A stretch of DNA of 64,000 bases from Hymenolepis diminuta. Lineage: Eukaryota; Platyhelminthes; Cestoda; Cyclophyllidea; Hymenolepididae. The stretch covers positions 502,599 through 566,598 of the forward strand of contig CAADRB010000050.1 in assembly GCA_900708905.1 (NCBI GenBank), read 5' to 3'. The notes below the pieces were generated by a model that was not told where the DNA came from, did no database searches, and saw only the letters and a list, made by a program, of their open reading frames with translations. The position numbers were made by a program, and so were the translations under genes. Positions 47,291-59,468 of this stretch are shown here, one piece after another; position 1 is the stretch's first letter, and every line of letters starts with the position of its first letter.

Positions 47291-49734
47291 AACAATATCT
47301 TTAAGGTCTGTTTTATGCATCTAATTTTAGCTACATACTATAAGGTTGGGCCACCCCTCTCCTTTAATCTATGGGGGACCTAGCATCATAATTAAGCAAC
47401 TGATCAAAAAGCACGAGATACTGTGGATTAGAACTTCTCCAGTAATTCAGAGGAGATTCTTAGAAGTCAACATTCTTTTCTAACTCAGATTTGCTTTCGT
47501 GATTTCACTGTCATTGTGTAATTACATCAAATTACCGATCAGCGACATATTATTTTGAAAAATGAACTCAAGCTGATATCAAGGGCTTCTGACTCAAATT
47601 TTAGGGTCTGTTGTTGCTAATTTCACAATTGGAATTAAACTGTTAAAACGAAGGTCTGATTTGTTATTTATCTTTGCTAATGGCAATGCAAAATCTTTTG
47701 AAAATTTTTATGGATGGAAATTATCTGAATAAGGAAATTAGGTAATGAATATAGAGTCATCGACATAGTAATAAGAAACATTGTTTACAACGATATGATT
47801 GAAATGTTTAAATTTGGCTCACAGTTTCATGGGTGGGATTGTGTCCACGGTATTGAGAATTTTGGATGGTTAATATGTTTTCGAGGTTGTCATTCCGGCT
47901 TCATTTACTTACATCAGTTTGCTGAGACTAGTTACATAGCAGAGTATTCTTAAGCTAAAATTTAATGATCATGAAGTGTGCTTCAAATGCTATGAATTTT
48001 TAGATGTTTTCAGATATTACTCATTCATTCTTTGCATACCGCTTGTTTAAATGCTTTATTAAGTTAATTTTGATTAGCGTTAATCACAAAATGAGAGAAC
48101 GCTTTGAAATCTGCAGTGCGAAGGCCCTTCTTATGGAAAGAGCCTAACCACGATAGCAAGAAATGGGTGGTCAATCAAAAATGAATTTAAATCGCCTTTG
48201 CATTATCATAGCACAAATAAACCAAATCTTTTGCAAGAAAAAGTCTTATCTTTCTGAGTGCAAATTTCAGAGCACGAAAGGCTTTTTATTTTGGTTTTTA
48301 ATTCCAGAAATACTGACGTTTTAATTTTTCATGTATGCACATTGGCCGGTGCCCATGTCCAGATCACGAGATCGCGAGATCTCCAATTAGAACAGGTTGA
48401 AACAATGGATTCAGAATATCTTCAGCACACCCACAAATAAATAAAGACTTTTTAAACTTGTCATAGAAGGACACTATTAATATAGATACAGTTTGAAATA
48501 TCCTTTATTATGATTGGATTTTAAATCTGGCCTAATTAAAATGTCATTAAAGGTCGCAGGAAAGTTTCATTGTTTAAAAAATTTACATTAAGTTTACATT
48601 AATTGATTTTCACTTTTAAACTAAAATTCGTAACCATAATACAAATGTTTCAAAGTTCAAGGACGAAAAAGGTAAATATTTTAAAACTTACCCAGTAAAT
48701 GAATAATAAAATATAATATTGAATAAATAATTTTCTTTAAATTAATTAAATAAATTCATTTTGTTTACCATATGTTTCGTGCAAATGTACCTAATATAGA
48801 CTAGTAAAATACCATCTCCTCTTTCAATCAAAACTTTAAATTTTGTCATTAAAATAAATGTATTGATTTTAGGTTAATGGTAAATATATTAAATTTAAAA
48901 GCTTAAAATTTAAAAATTTTTTATTTTTAACGCTGAGCAAAGTCATATTTCAATTAATGTTACTGCTCTTATTTAAACAATTGTACCGCGTAAGAGGTTT
49001 AAAACAAAGCTAATTCAACAATGTAAAAGAACAAGGTTTGAGAAAGCGAAACATGCAAATATTGCCTAGATTGTTGCACGATGTAGTTTTTCCCAGTTCT
49101 GCGAGACTAATCATTTCCTATTTGATAAATAATCTTTTAATATAAATATTATTTTTAAAACTGTGCTACCCTGATCAAAAACATATCGTTAACACAACCT
49201 CATATTTAAATGGCTTAGATATGAACAAAAATGTCAATAGTGCATTTTCATAATTTCATTTGCTTTGTTTTTGTTTTTGTTGAATTATCATTTGATTTCA
49301 TTGGTTATTATCCAATCCGATGTGAAAACTTGACGAATTGAGAGACCATAGGAAACTTTTGTTGCTCTGCTCATTTCAATGAATGGGAAATTTCCAATAA
49401 CCGTTTAGAAGGTTATTTCATGATTTGTACATGAAAAATGCTTAATAAAATTTAAATTTCTACATTATGTTTCATATTTTTTGATCTTGATCTTCTAGAT
49501 CACTTCATGCCTGCTCCCCTTTTTCCTGAGGTAACCCATCTGCTTATTGGACGTTTTAAATGCTAAAAATAGCAAATATATTAAAAGATCAGAACATTGG
49601 TAGGAATGGCAGTTAAATATATTGCTTTAACAAATGACGCTTTAAAATTTAAACAGTAAGATGAAATGTGCGTGAAATCTACAAATGGTACATTATGAGT
49701 TCATCCTGAGTAACCGCTACTTACGGGGCTCTGC
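47291..49734. other. AT-rich gene-free stretch
   Basis: No gene could be supported. The plus-strand frame at 48258-48440 has no recognisable domain. Confidence 0.35.
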
Positions 49735-50115
49735 TAAATTAAAATCTTTAGATATCTTAGAACTGTCATGTTAAAAATATAACCTGCTGAATGTAATGTA
49801 AAATCGTTTGCCTCCTCAACCACTGGAAGAAAAATGGACTGAAGTGCAAGGCCAACCCTTCTTGATTGAAAACCAGTTAACAACCAACAACTATAGCAGA
49901 CGAGTATTTGCGGCAATCTAGGGAACAAATCAGGAAATTTTAATTTTGAAATATGAACCGCCATTTAGTTAACATTACTCAAACCAAATTCAAAAATCAC
50001 ATGATATGAGGCTCTTTGATACCTCGACTTGACTCTCAACATCTTTTGGATCCTCCCCACGTAATCATTTAATGCGCCTTTTTGTTAATCGATTTCAGTT
50101 GCTTCCATAAAATTT
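49735..50115 (+). repeat. dispersed repeat family A, longest plus-strand copy
   Basis: It carries the whole series: AAATCGTTTGCCTCCTCAAC, AAATTTTAATTTTGAAATAT, GAACCGCCATTTAGTTAAC, ACCAAATTCAAAAATCACAT, GAGGCTCTTTGATACCTCGA, CTTGACTCTCAACATCTTTT, GGATCCTCCCCACGTAATCA and GTTAATCGATTTCAGTTGCT. The minus-strand frame across its left half is incidental. No terminal inverted repeats or poly(A) tail are obvious, so SINE, solo LTR and MITE all remain possible. Confidence 0.75.
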
Positions 50116-50680
50116 TAATTTTTTTGCATTTATGTGGACAATAATAAAAAGGGGAGCAAAATTAGATTTCAGTGATAATTTCATTCTTCTTTCAATTGGT
50201 TAATAAATTATATTTCATTAAAACCCACCATTCCACCATTTCCCACTGTATATTAACTTCCTCTTAGAATGATTGACTATTATTAAACAAAGTTCTTTGT
50301 TTATTTTTACCGTCAATTAATCTCTCCCGAGAATCTGCTTAAGTCATGTATACGATTTCACTCAAACAGTCATGAAAAGAATTTAAAATTCAGACACAAA
50401 AAGAAAAAATAGATTCGAAAAACCAGACAATTTCCACTTCAGCAATTTAGCTCTTTCAAAATAATCATTTTTCAACCATCTCACTCTCCTTTTTTAAGAT
50501 TCGATGAAGTTGAGGAATTGTGCAATCTCTTTTCTCTTTTTGTGTCGTTTTGGTCAAAATTGGTGCATAATAGCACAAGATCATGACTGTTAAGCTGAAT
50601 TCAAATTTTGCGAACTCGACTACGGAGCATCTGTTTATGCATCAATATGGAAACTCCTCTGTAGTTATCAATTTTATTAC
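50116..50680. other. AT-rich stretch with nothing recognised
   Basis: No feature could be supported. Confidence 0.3.
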
Positions 50681-50965
50681 ACGTCATGAGATCGATTCCC
50701 ATAGGCCTACATTCAGTGATCAAGGAGGACAACCATGATAGTTAATTTCTGTCAATAAGTGGGGTGGTACGAGTTTCCAGTAAGAGAGGTTCAGATGTCG
50801 TGAACACGTTCGTTGATGGACTTGGGATGTTTAATCTAGTCTAGAATGATCATAGGTGTAATACTCAACGGGAGTGAATGTCATGGGGCTCGAGCTTAAT
50901 TCTCATGGGTGTAAATATAATGGGGTGAATGATCATCCCTGAAACTTAACTTTGAGTAGCCGGCA
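50681..50965. repeat. less AT-rich block with internal quasi-repeats, possible SINE-like element
   Basis: GAGATCGATTCCCATAGG (50691-50708) resembles a Pol III B box. Downstream, two related units occur: GATCATAGGTGTAATACTCA with GGGAGTGAATGTCATGGGG, and CTCATGGGTGTAAATATAAT with GGGGTGAATGATCATCC. The block is richer in G than its neighbours. No coding frame is convincing. The identity is unknown. Confidence 0.3.
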
Positions 50966-52479
50966 GAATACCTTCTTTCTAATCAAGTCATGTGTTCTTA
51001 ACACATTGCTAGATAAATCAGGAAAGTGAGATCATCAAATTTACGTTCATGTATCTACTTCCAGTAGGCACTCTTTTCCTATTTAGCTAAGATTGAGCAC
51101 AATCGCTATACGTTGCAGAGATCAATTTTCAAAATTAAAGGGCGTTTATTAGCAATAAAAATTAGTATTATTATTATTATTAAAATACCGGAATCAAGAA
51201 TAAGCCATTTTTAATTGCCATTTCGTTGTAAAAGTTCATTTATTTTACCTTTAAATATTTCCAGTATTTTTTAATTTGCCAAACAAAATATTATTTTAGA
51301 TTTTAGGGGATAATTGAAGACAGGATTTACTTTCTGAACCCATTCTAACTGAAAGACTATCATTAGTGAAACCCCCATTACATATTTATGACAAATAATT
51401 TAGTAAATTAATGTTGGCTTTAAGCCAGCATTTAAAATTAAGTGATTTAGGGTTATATGTTTACGTGTGGCAAATCCCCTATGTAAAGCTTTGGGATTAT
51501 CCCTTGAAAAGTACTTTCTGATTCCTAAGGCGACCCAATTACTGCTAAGATCATTTAACTAAAGTGTGACTTCTCTGCTGCTTTGCACGGAGGATGCGGA
51601 TGAAGCTTAGTCTAACGAATTAAAGTACAAAACGCCGTGTGCGCAAAATCTGGGGTTTCATTCAGGGCATTAGAAATCGTATAACGTCTCTAAAAATATT
51701 TATCATGTTCTTCGTCAAATAGCTACGAAAAATAACATTTTCTTACCGGACCCCTGTGGCAAGTAATTTGTTCCTAACGAAACGCATACCTGTAGCGTTT
51801 AAAGAAGTCAAATGAGCAAGATTCCAACTCATAATGAATATTCAAATAAATAAATAGATAAAGAGCAGTGATACCACTAAGACCAAATATTATAAAAGAT
51901 AAATTTGTATACGCGTCGTAATCTTGTGGTTTAATTCACTTAAAGATTTATTCCATTTCTCCCTCTACTTCATATTGATCATCACTCACTTCATTTTTAT
52001 CTGTTCGTCAAATCACTTCTTGTCAAAATTTTTAGAAGTTTTAGATTCCTGATGATGAACATGTCGCATTCTCTCATTTCTCGCCCCGTTTAAATATTGT
52101 GCCAGCAGATTTCGCAGGACTTGGGAGGAAAATGGGTTGACAATTTATCTCTGTCACTTTTGGTAAATCCTGAATTCTGAAACCTCTACTTCACTCTCTA
52201 ACTTGTGTAATTGCATATTTCACCATCCAGATCGCACCTTTTCCGTGAATATTAAAAAACATATTTCCCTTTAGATCAATGTGGAAATCACATCATATCA
52301 ATGTGGAAATAGATCAATCACAAATCTATTCCAACTTTATTTCACATTTATTAAGATAACATTCATTTGCGGCTGATTTGATCTAAATAAAATGCATAAA
52401 TTTAACACTTAATTAAAGTTCATAAATCTTCCTTAGTTACACAAATTACTTTCATCCTCCAGAAGTTGTTCCTTGTATG
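50966..52479. other. gene-free stretch with an (ATT)n microsatellite
   Basis: A (TTA)n run lies at 51165-51181. A less AT-rich patch at 51480-51680 (AAGGCGACCCAATTACTGCT ... GGAGGATGCGGATGAAGC) has no convincing ORF. Nothing else is recognisable. Confidence 0.35.
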
Positions 52480-52750
52480 GGCTGACTTTGAAGGATGACT
52501 CACGAGACATTTTCCAAGATTACTCTTTATTTGCATTCTACATAAAAATACTCCAGTTTTTCGTCCACGAAACCGCAGTGAAGTCTTTATATCTCTATGA
52601 CTCAAAACTCCCTCCTTTCACATCCAAACACGTCTATCGATTCTCCTCCTTCCATAACCGTCCCATTTCATTAGAAGTGCATCTGCACTCATATCTTCAC
52701 GCGCGTCCTTGCCCAAGTGTTGTTGCTATTGTTAGCTGTTACCTTCAGTC
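52480..52750 (+). repeat. dispersed repeat family C, plus-strand copy
   Basis: It contains CTTTATATCTCTATGACTCA, CGTCTATCGATTCTCCTCCT, CCATAACCGTCCCATTTCAT, CTGCACTCATATCTTCACGC and GCGTCCTTGCCCAAGTGTTG, matching the reverse complement of 15450-15600 in order with several exact 10-15 base blocks. The 93-codon frame over it (with VYRFSSFHNRP and LHSYLHARPCP) parallels the minus-strand frames at 15304-15665. Confidence 0.7.
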
Positions 52751-53405
52751 TTAACTTTTACAATCAAGATCTAGTTCATTAGTTTCTACAGTTTGGTACC
52801 CCTGGATTAATGACCTCGGTCCTTATTAGCCTTTAAAATTTGTTAAAATTTAATTCAATTAAATCGAACTTGATTCATTGGGATCCTCATTCCGTTCGCA
52901 GTTTTTGAGGATTTTAACGTGCATTCTTAAAGAAAATCTCATCTATACTCTGATGGTAGTCATTAATTATGTTTATTATAATTTCATAAATTCATTAATT
53001 TCAGAATTTATTTCTGCAATAGCTCAAGAATTTCAATTAACGACGAAAATCCTCCTCTTACACATGCCTCTAACTCAGAGATAAATTAATTTAATTCCAG
53101 ATTTGAAGGGACAAGTTTGCTTTTCATGGAAGATGCAAAATATTGACAAATTGAAATAAATAAATCAATCAATCAATGAATTGAGAATTAGATCAATTGA
53201 CAGAAATTAAATGCTTTTTCAAAATCTCTCAACACTTTTCATCGCCTTCACTGACAATCTGATTTAGCTTATTCGAATTTCTGCATTCATTAATGATCCA
53301 GACAATGATCAAAAAGGAATAAATGACTTTAATTAATATTAAGGGGGGATAATCTTACTAGTACACCAATGTTTACACCTCCATCGATCTTCGCTGTAGT
53401 ACAAG

Positions 53406-53441
53406 ATGATGAGTGATGGATTGAGTGATGGATGGATGAGA
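53406..53441. repeat. degenerate (GATG)n microsatellite
   Basis: GATGATGAGTGATGGATTGA followed by GTGATGGATGGATGAG, an imperfect tetranucleotide array. Confidence 0.8.
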
Positions 53442-54645
53442 AAAGAGAACTAAGACCGGAGATTATTAAAAAATCAGGAATCTTTCATAACTTGTTATTT
53501 ATCATTCCTCGAGTTCCTAAATCTCATACGAATTTTAAGTAAGGGATGGGTTGATTTATCCAATACGCGATAAAGCAAAACAGTCTGACAGATAATGAAA
53601 TACGTATCGAATAGGCGTATGTAAAGAAGCCTGGATGTCAAGAGTTGTAGTTTAGTTGCTTTCTGGAATCGCTGAGCTGCCCACTTTCTTAGAATGGGCA
53701 TAATTAACTTTTAATGCCCAACCATCGTTGAGTTTAAAGAACAGTCCACATCCTCGATATTTAGAGCCTGTTGACCGGTTGGTTTAATTAAATTTTTGAT
53801 AATAACATTTGATTCTTTTTAATCTTCTTCCATTATAATGACGCTTGCTACTGATACTGTGTTTTCATAATATTTTGGAATATAAATGCATTATAAGCCA
53901 ACCATTAAGCCTCGAATTGGCTATATTTGTTCTTTGAACTCATAAGTAAATGCTTCTAAGTATGCGCTTCAGTTACGCGGAGCATACAGAAAAAGCCACG
54001 CTTTAAATCTATGATCTTAAATATGGTAGACATTGGAACTTCGGAAGTATTTTTATCGAATTAGCGTGATTGAGATAACTGGTTTTGTTGATTTAATGTT
54101 TGACATCGACAGTAGCACAGTTAAATTTGAAAAGTTTACATAAATCCGGTTCAGGACAGCAGTTCCTCCTCGGAACAGATAACGAAATTCATTTCCATTT
54201 TCTCGTTATTTGTAAATGATTAAAGAACTAAAAATACTTTATTTTTTTATTATTTGCGTAAAAAGTCCCCACATGCACACCACATAACTCAGTTTATCTA
54301 TGCAGATCGTAATTTGGTCGGTATATGTTGAGGACATTAAATCCACTTCAACCTACGTCTACTCATAAATATTATGCTTCGATGCCGATTTTGACTGCTA
54401 ATACAAGAAGTGAAGCAAGTTACCTCCACTTCATACCATAGAGAAGACGACTCCATGAATGTAATTGGTTAGATAAATTTAATTTTTATTCCTCTGTTAT
54501 TTAATTTGTCATACATTTACTTTATTCTCTGCGTAAAATTGTTATTATTTCTCCCTAAAAAGGTATAGAATGTAAAGCTGTTCTTCCTCGGAAAACTTAC
54601 GATCACAGAAACCATGACAGATTAATAATAACTAAAGGGGAAAAA

Positions 54646-54671
54646 TTTATTTGTTTATTTATTTATTTATA
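54646..54671. repeat. (TTTA)n microsatellite
   Basis: TTTATTTGTTTATTTATTTA and one further unit. Confidence 0.8.
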
Positions 54672-55019
54672 TCAAATAAAATGGAATCTTGGAATTCAGC
54701 TTGAAGTTCAACACTCTAGGTCCTAATTTTCAAATGCCACATTTTAAAGATTTGTTTCCTATTTAATGAATGAACTCATATTCCGCCGCTTTGGAATGTA
54801 CTGGTTGGCTGATTACTTTTAAATGGTTGATTAATCACTTCAAAAAATGATAACAAATTTATTTATTTGAAACCATAGAAATAATACAAACTCAGCAAAA
54901 GTATGTATCGACCACAAATTCTACTGAGAGGTCTGGAAAACCTTCTGATTAACTGTTTTTGTTGGCATTCTTTCCTAGCATGAACATGCATCATTTAATT
55001 ACGAAGATAAGATCCATAG

Positions 55020-55145
55020 AAACATTTTCTCTTCGATTTGTGGAGCAGCCTTGAAAATGGAATAATCATATTAATGCAAATATTCGGCAGTATGAAATAT
55101 TAGAAGAGTGATTTCATTGCCAAGTTCTCTTCTACAGGCTTACTC
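55020..55145 (+). repeat. dispersed repeat family B, copy 4
   Basis: CATTTTCTCTTCGATTTGTG, GAGCAGCCTTGAAAATGGAA, TAATCATATTAATGCAAATA, TTCGGCAGTATGAAATATTA and a CTTCTACAGGCTTAC end follow the layout of copies 1 and 3. Confidence 0.6.
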
Positions 55146-58100
55146 CATCCGGCAGAAAGATATTTAAGATATTCAAGATTGCTCTTTCTTCTAATACTTG
55201 TAGGTTGAAAAATTCATTTCTAATAGTCAGTCTGCTCAATTAGCCACTCGAATACACTCCTTTTATTCGCACAATAGTTGTTTCTCTGTATTCCATAAAA
55301 TGACTTAGTGTTATTTCCCTAAAATACCCTATAGTATTCATGGAGCCAAAAGTAGGTGTCTACATTCAATTCGAACCTGTATATGAGCAGCGCCACTCAT
55401 CCATTCGGTGCGTTATCTTGCTTTTAAATTCAGTCTAGTGTCGTTCAGATATTCTGTACCCGATAAGAAAAGTGCTGAACCTTTCGTAAAATGCATTTGG
55501 CCGCACTGGTGGACAATTTCAGATAATTCAAGAGGTAACTCACTCAGCCAATGCAAGCTAATATTAAGTTGCATGCGGAATTACGTTTGAAGAATTTAAG
55601 TTTTTAAACTTAAGTTCTTTTAAATATTATTGGTGGGAAAAAATTAAGCCCACTCAATGGTCAGCCTGTGAGGTTGTCCTTGCTCTCATGTAAATCTACT
55701 TCACGCAAATGTCTTTCACTACATAAATGATAAATTCAAACAATTATAAAACGCATGAAGAGTAAACATGAAATTATTTACTTATTTGCCTTCCTATTAT
55801 GGGGAAAAACAGTTTTTAAAGGGTTATTTTTGCAAACACTAGATTTATTCTAATTTAATTTACAGAGGTCAAACAGATCGATTTGTCATCTGACCATTTC
55901 ATTTCCCATTAGACGAATATCATCTCAAATAGTCCATTTAGTGGGAGGAAGAGATCACTTAACCACTAATATTTAATGACCAAATTTGATACGTATAAGT
56001 TTAATATTTACTAAAAAGGGGAAGAACAGAGTAAAATTTCTCGATTTCTCAAGTGAAAGTAAATATTTCTATATCGTTGCTATTGCGGTCGACGTGAGAT
56101 ATTTTAAGACCTAAGCGCCAAGTTGGAATTGAGCGAAAAATTCAGTTATTTTTATTTCGCATTGGATACCGGTTGGCAAAAATGAAGATTTGCTTTTATT
56201 ATAATTATGTATTTTATAAATCAATTCTACTATTTTATCAGCAAAAGAAACAGGTTTCACTATCACGTCTACAAAGAAAAATTCTAGTATTCTCATACCA
56301 ATACCGCACTGAGGTCGTCGTGAGTTTCGATAAAAAGCAAGAAAGGCAACTTGAAAGATGGCTAAAATTTACTTCAAATTGAACCTACTGAGTCTTGCTT
56401 CATTAATAAAGTTCATGCCAATCGCTTGGCTTCAGGAGAATAAAAGTTAATCGTGGTTATATGAACAAACACAAAATTGAAGAACCTAAATGTCTAAAAT
56501 ATCTTTAATGTTATCTCACTAATTAACCTGAGGATCAAATATTTAAAACTGACCATTGAGGATGACACTTCTTAGATGGAAGTGAACAGTTAAATGCTCC
56601 CAAGCATTAAACAAAGTATGGTCTCTTGATGCCCTGACTCCAGTGTCTACTTCTACATCACCTTCTCTTCCGTTTCATGGGCAATATTAGCAAAAATGAT
56701 ATCAATAATGAATCCCGTATTTATCTCTTTATTAAGTAAAAGTGTTGAATTTCGTGTCAATTGGTTAACAATAGATAGAGGTTAGTTATAGCAGATTTGA
56801 AATGACTAATCAAGAAAAATTAGTTAATCCTTAAATAAAATCGTGAGGTGTTCATTTCGAAACACTTGCTTCAACTATTGCCTCTCATGGACTCTTCTAA
56901 CTACTAACCAATTTAAGTAGGATATATTTTGTCGCTTCATTTCTGCTTATTCAAGCATGCTGCGAATCCTGTTTATTATGTGTTATTTCTGCCAGCGTCC
57001 TTTCAATAACTGCAGGTTGTTTTGAGCAGTAAGTTATATTTTATGTTTAATATAAATTAATTTAACTGTTGTGAATTGAAAAAAAACGAATATGGCTAGT
57101 TACTGATATGAGGGAGTGAAGATATTAGTTAAAATTTATGATTCAAATATCTGATAAGTTTTATAAATGGATATCTGATCCCACAATCAGGCTCATTATC
57201 CCATTTGCCATGCAAAAGGGATATGGCAGATGATTATTGTGGAGCGTTATATTTCCCATTGACCTCTAATAACCTCATTGATCCATTTTGTACTCGTTTT
57301 ACTAACTTGTTAAATATCATCTCTGCCGCCTCCCTTTTTGCATCCCTTTTCACGCGTTCTAACTCGCTCGTTTTCAGTCATTCTTTTTAACCCCTGCAGG
57401 AGGCGTATTCTAAATAGATATTTATAGAAAAACATACATAAAGCAACATATAATTGAATAATATAAATATCTGAAAGGACAAGAAGGATAAATAAAAAGT
57501 GAGAGGAAGCACCCACCTTGATACAATGTTTACATCCGGCGAAAATAATATGTATTGTGGTAGAGTATTTCCCACACCCAAGCTTCTCATTAATTCCATC
57601 TGCGCCCATTTTTAGTCTGTGAACTGGCAAGTGTTTCTCTACTGTCCTGAGAGGTCGTTAACTTAGCCCGCCTCCAACTCCTCAATGCCAACGTGCTTCG
57701 TTGTATACACCCTTTTGATTAGCTATCCTTTGCTTCCTCCTACTCCCATCGCTTATACCTTAACCTATCTCAATTTGACTAGCTTTATCAAAGGTATATT
57801 TACTCTACTTCTGTGATTCCTACGTAAGGAGTAATAATGTTGGTAGGATAATTGAATAGTCCCACTACATTTCAAGAGTTTCAAAATACTAACGCAATGC
57901 TTATAGACAAAAATTCGTTTTGCAATAGTTATAATAATGGGTCTCTCGTCCCCAAACATGATGTCTTGCCTGATCTCTATTATTTGAAAGAAGTTGAAAA
58001 CAGAAAAATTAAAAAGGAAAAAATAAAACATGATTTAAAATCTCTGCTGCTTAATGCAACCCGAAAGTGTCAGAATCGGTCTTAGTATCTTTTAGAGTGG

Positions 58101-58930
58101 ACAACAGCAGATTTAAGGCTCTTCTAAACACTCTTTGAAGGTTAATCTTGAGATTACGCTTATATGGAATTATGATGTGCAGATTCCTCTGGGAATCCCT
58201 ACGGTCAAGCTTCAACTAAGAAGACTTCACCTTCACCTATTATGAAATCTTCCTAATTCATTTAATACAAAACTTGTTTGGAGTTATCTAAAAACTAAGG
58301 CTACGATAAATTAATCATAATGTCAATGCAACCGTGGTTTGATCGTGTTGTTATGGCTAAAACAGCTAGCAACGTTGATTCTTATCTCTTAAAGTGTAAG
58401 TCCGCATCGGAATAGGAGAATTGGAGCCAAAATAGTAAAGTACAAAGTTGCCAATTATATGCGAATATTCACAGATTAGAAAGCAGTGCTGTTGCACTAC
58501 TCACCGGATCTCTGGCTTACGGATATAAGGAATAATATGACCTGCCGACTGCTTTAAGCCTTTAAAAAGAAGTGAGCGGTTTAAAATGTCATTGCAATAT
58601 GAAACAGCAAAATAAACACAAATATATCTTTCTGAGCTGAGTAATGAAGAAGTAGAAATCTTGTACTCATGAACCAAATCCCCCTTCCCTTTCCCAAATT
58701 ACTACTTCATACCCATACATCCATTTCTTTGAGTAGTACACTAGCTTTAAAATGATATCCAACAGTCGAACGAACTTCAGTACTCTAAAATCAGCATAAA
58801 CAACCAATGTCCAAATCAGAGAGATACTGGCAAAAATAATTAAATCATAGCATTTATCTAGACGTTTTAACATAGCAACTGGCTTGAATACTGCCATGTG
58901 TTGTAGTATTAAGCAGCGCTAGAATAAGTG
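55146..58930. other. gene-free stretch left of the nuclear receptor gene
   Basis: No gene could be supported. A probable diverged family A copy (plus strand) lies at about 56540-56760 (GTATGGTCTCTTGATGCCCT). Frames at 57310-57630 (minus), 57852-58085 (plus, lysine-rich end) and 58667-58897 (minus) have no recognised domain. The minus frame at 57310-57630 has a GTGGGT donor-like site after MGADGINEKLGCGKYS..., but there is nothing downstream to join it to. Confidence 0.35.
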
Positions 58931-58974
58931 TCTCAACGCATTTGGAGACATTTGAATTCACCACTTCTCACCCC

Positions 58975-59300
58975 AACACTCCCCCCCCTTCCCCTCCATC
59001 CGTCTGTTCAAAACAAACAGAAATAACAAGCCAGAATGTGTGCCTTTTATCCGTTCGTCACACATGCAAACCACCTCCTTTATCCTGCCACATTCTACCC
59101 CTAACCCTCCCCCCCCCCATCCCCGACTCTGTATGCACACTCAATTCCGCAATACCTTCTCCTCCCCCACATTTTCGCGTTTTACACACTGTGTTTACAC
59201 AGCACAACTTTGTGCATATTAACCAATAGATAATCGAAGCGAATTGTGCGGGTGTAGTAGAAGTTAAGTGTGTGTAAATTCGGAGGGGAAACAATTTAGT
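58975..59300 (+). promoter_or_regulatory. C-rich promoter / 5' UTR of the nuclear receptor gene
   Basis: A C- and CA-rich block (runs of eight to ten C at about 58980 and 59110) precedes the first coding exon. A CATATTA TATA-like sequence and AACCAATAGA (59221-59230, CCAAT box) lie about 80-90 bases before the ATG. The C-rich run opens incidental frames on both strands (58942-59294) that are compositional shadows. An upstream ATG at 58942 with 95 codons could act as an upstream ORF if transcription starts that far left, which is unlikely. Confidence 0.4.
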
Positions 59301-59305
59301 AGTCT

Positions 59306-59468
59306 ATGTTAGAAGGGCGTCGAGGTATGAACCCGCAGGAATTCGAGGTTGATATCTATGGAAGTTCAGCTGCGTTTCACCCGCAACAAGATCATCATCA
59401 TGGACAGATGGTGGTACTGAGCACCAATGATGGTGGAATGGAAGATGCCGGTAGTTACGATAATGGCG
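59306..59468 (+). CDS. nuclear receptor, coding exon 1 (N-terminal A/B region)
   Basis: It encodes the N-terminus of a nuclear receptor, a ligand- or constitutively regulated zinc-finger transcription factor acting in the nucleus. The first ATG (59306) follows an in-frame TAG at 59300. A second ATG at 59327 (MNPQEFEVDIYG) has a better context (G at -3) and could be the real start. The exon has a histidine/glutamine patch (HPQQDHHHGQ) and a short hydrophobic VVLSTN stretch, typical of a disordered A/B domain. It ends at GGCG followed by GTAAGT (phase 1). The remaining G joins AT of exon 2 to give Asp, keeping the frame. No conserved domain is present in this exon. Assignment rests on exon 3. 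Confidence 0.75.

Larger units (their letters stand above)
52751..55019. other. AT-rich gene-free stretch with microsatellites
   Basis: It contains the GATG-rich microsatellite (53406-53441) and a TTTA run (54646-54671). The frames at 52878-53084 (plus) and 53495-53701 (minus) have no domain. Confidence 0.35.

Noticed and set aside
57310..57630. 106-codon minus-strand frame with a donor-like site after GCKHCIK
   Set aside because: No domain, no partner exon found downstream, and a competing frame in the same place. Not enough to call a gene.
57852..58085. 77-codon plus-strand frame with a lysine-rich end (KEVENRKIKKEKIKHDLKS)
   Set aside because: Lysine runs are expected from A-rich sequence. 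No domain, splice site or homologous context.
58942..59294. Four overlapping open frames on both strands
   Set aside because: All result from the C-rich, low-stop composition upstream of the receptor gene. No frame has domain features.
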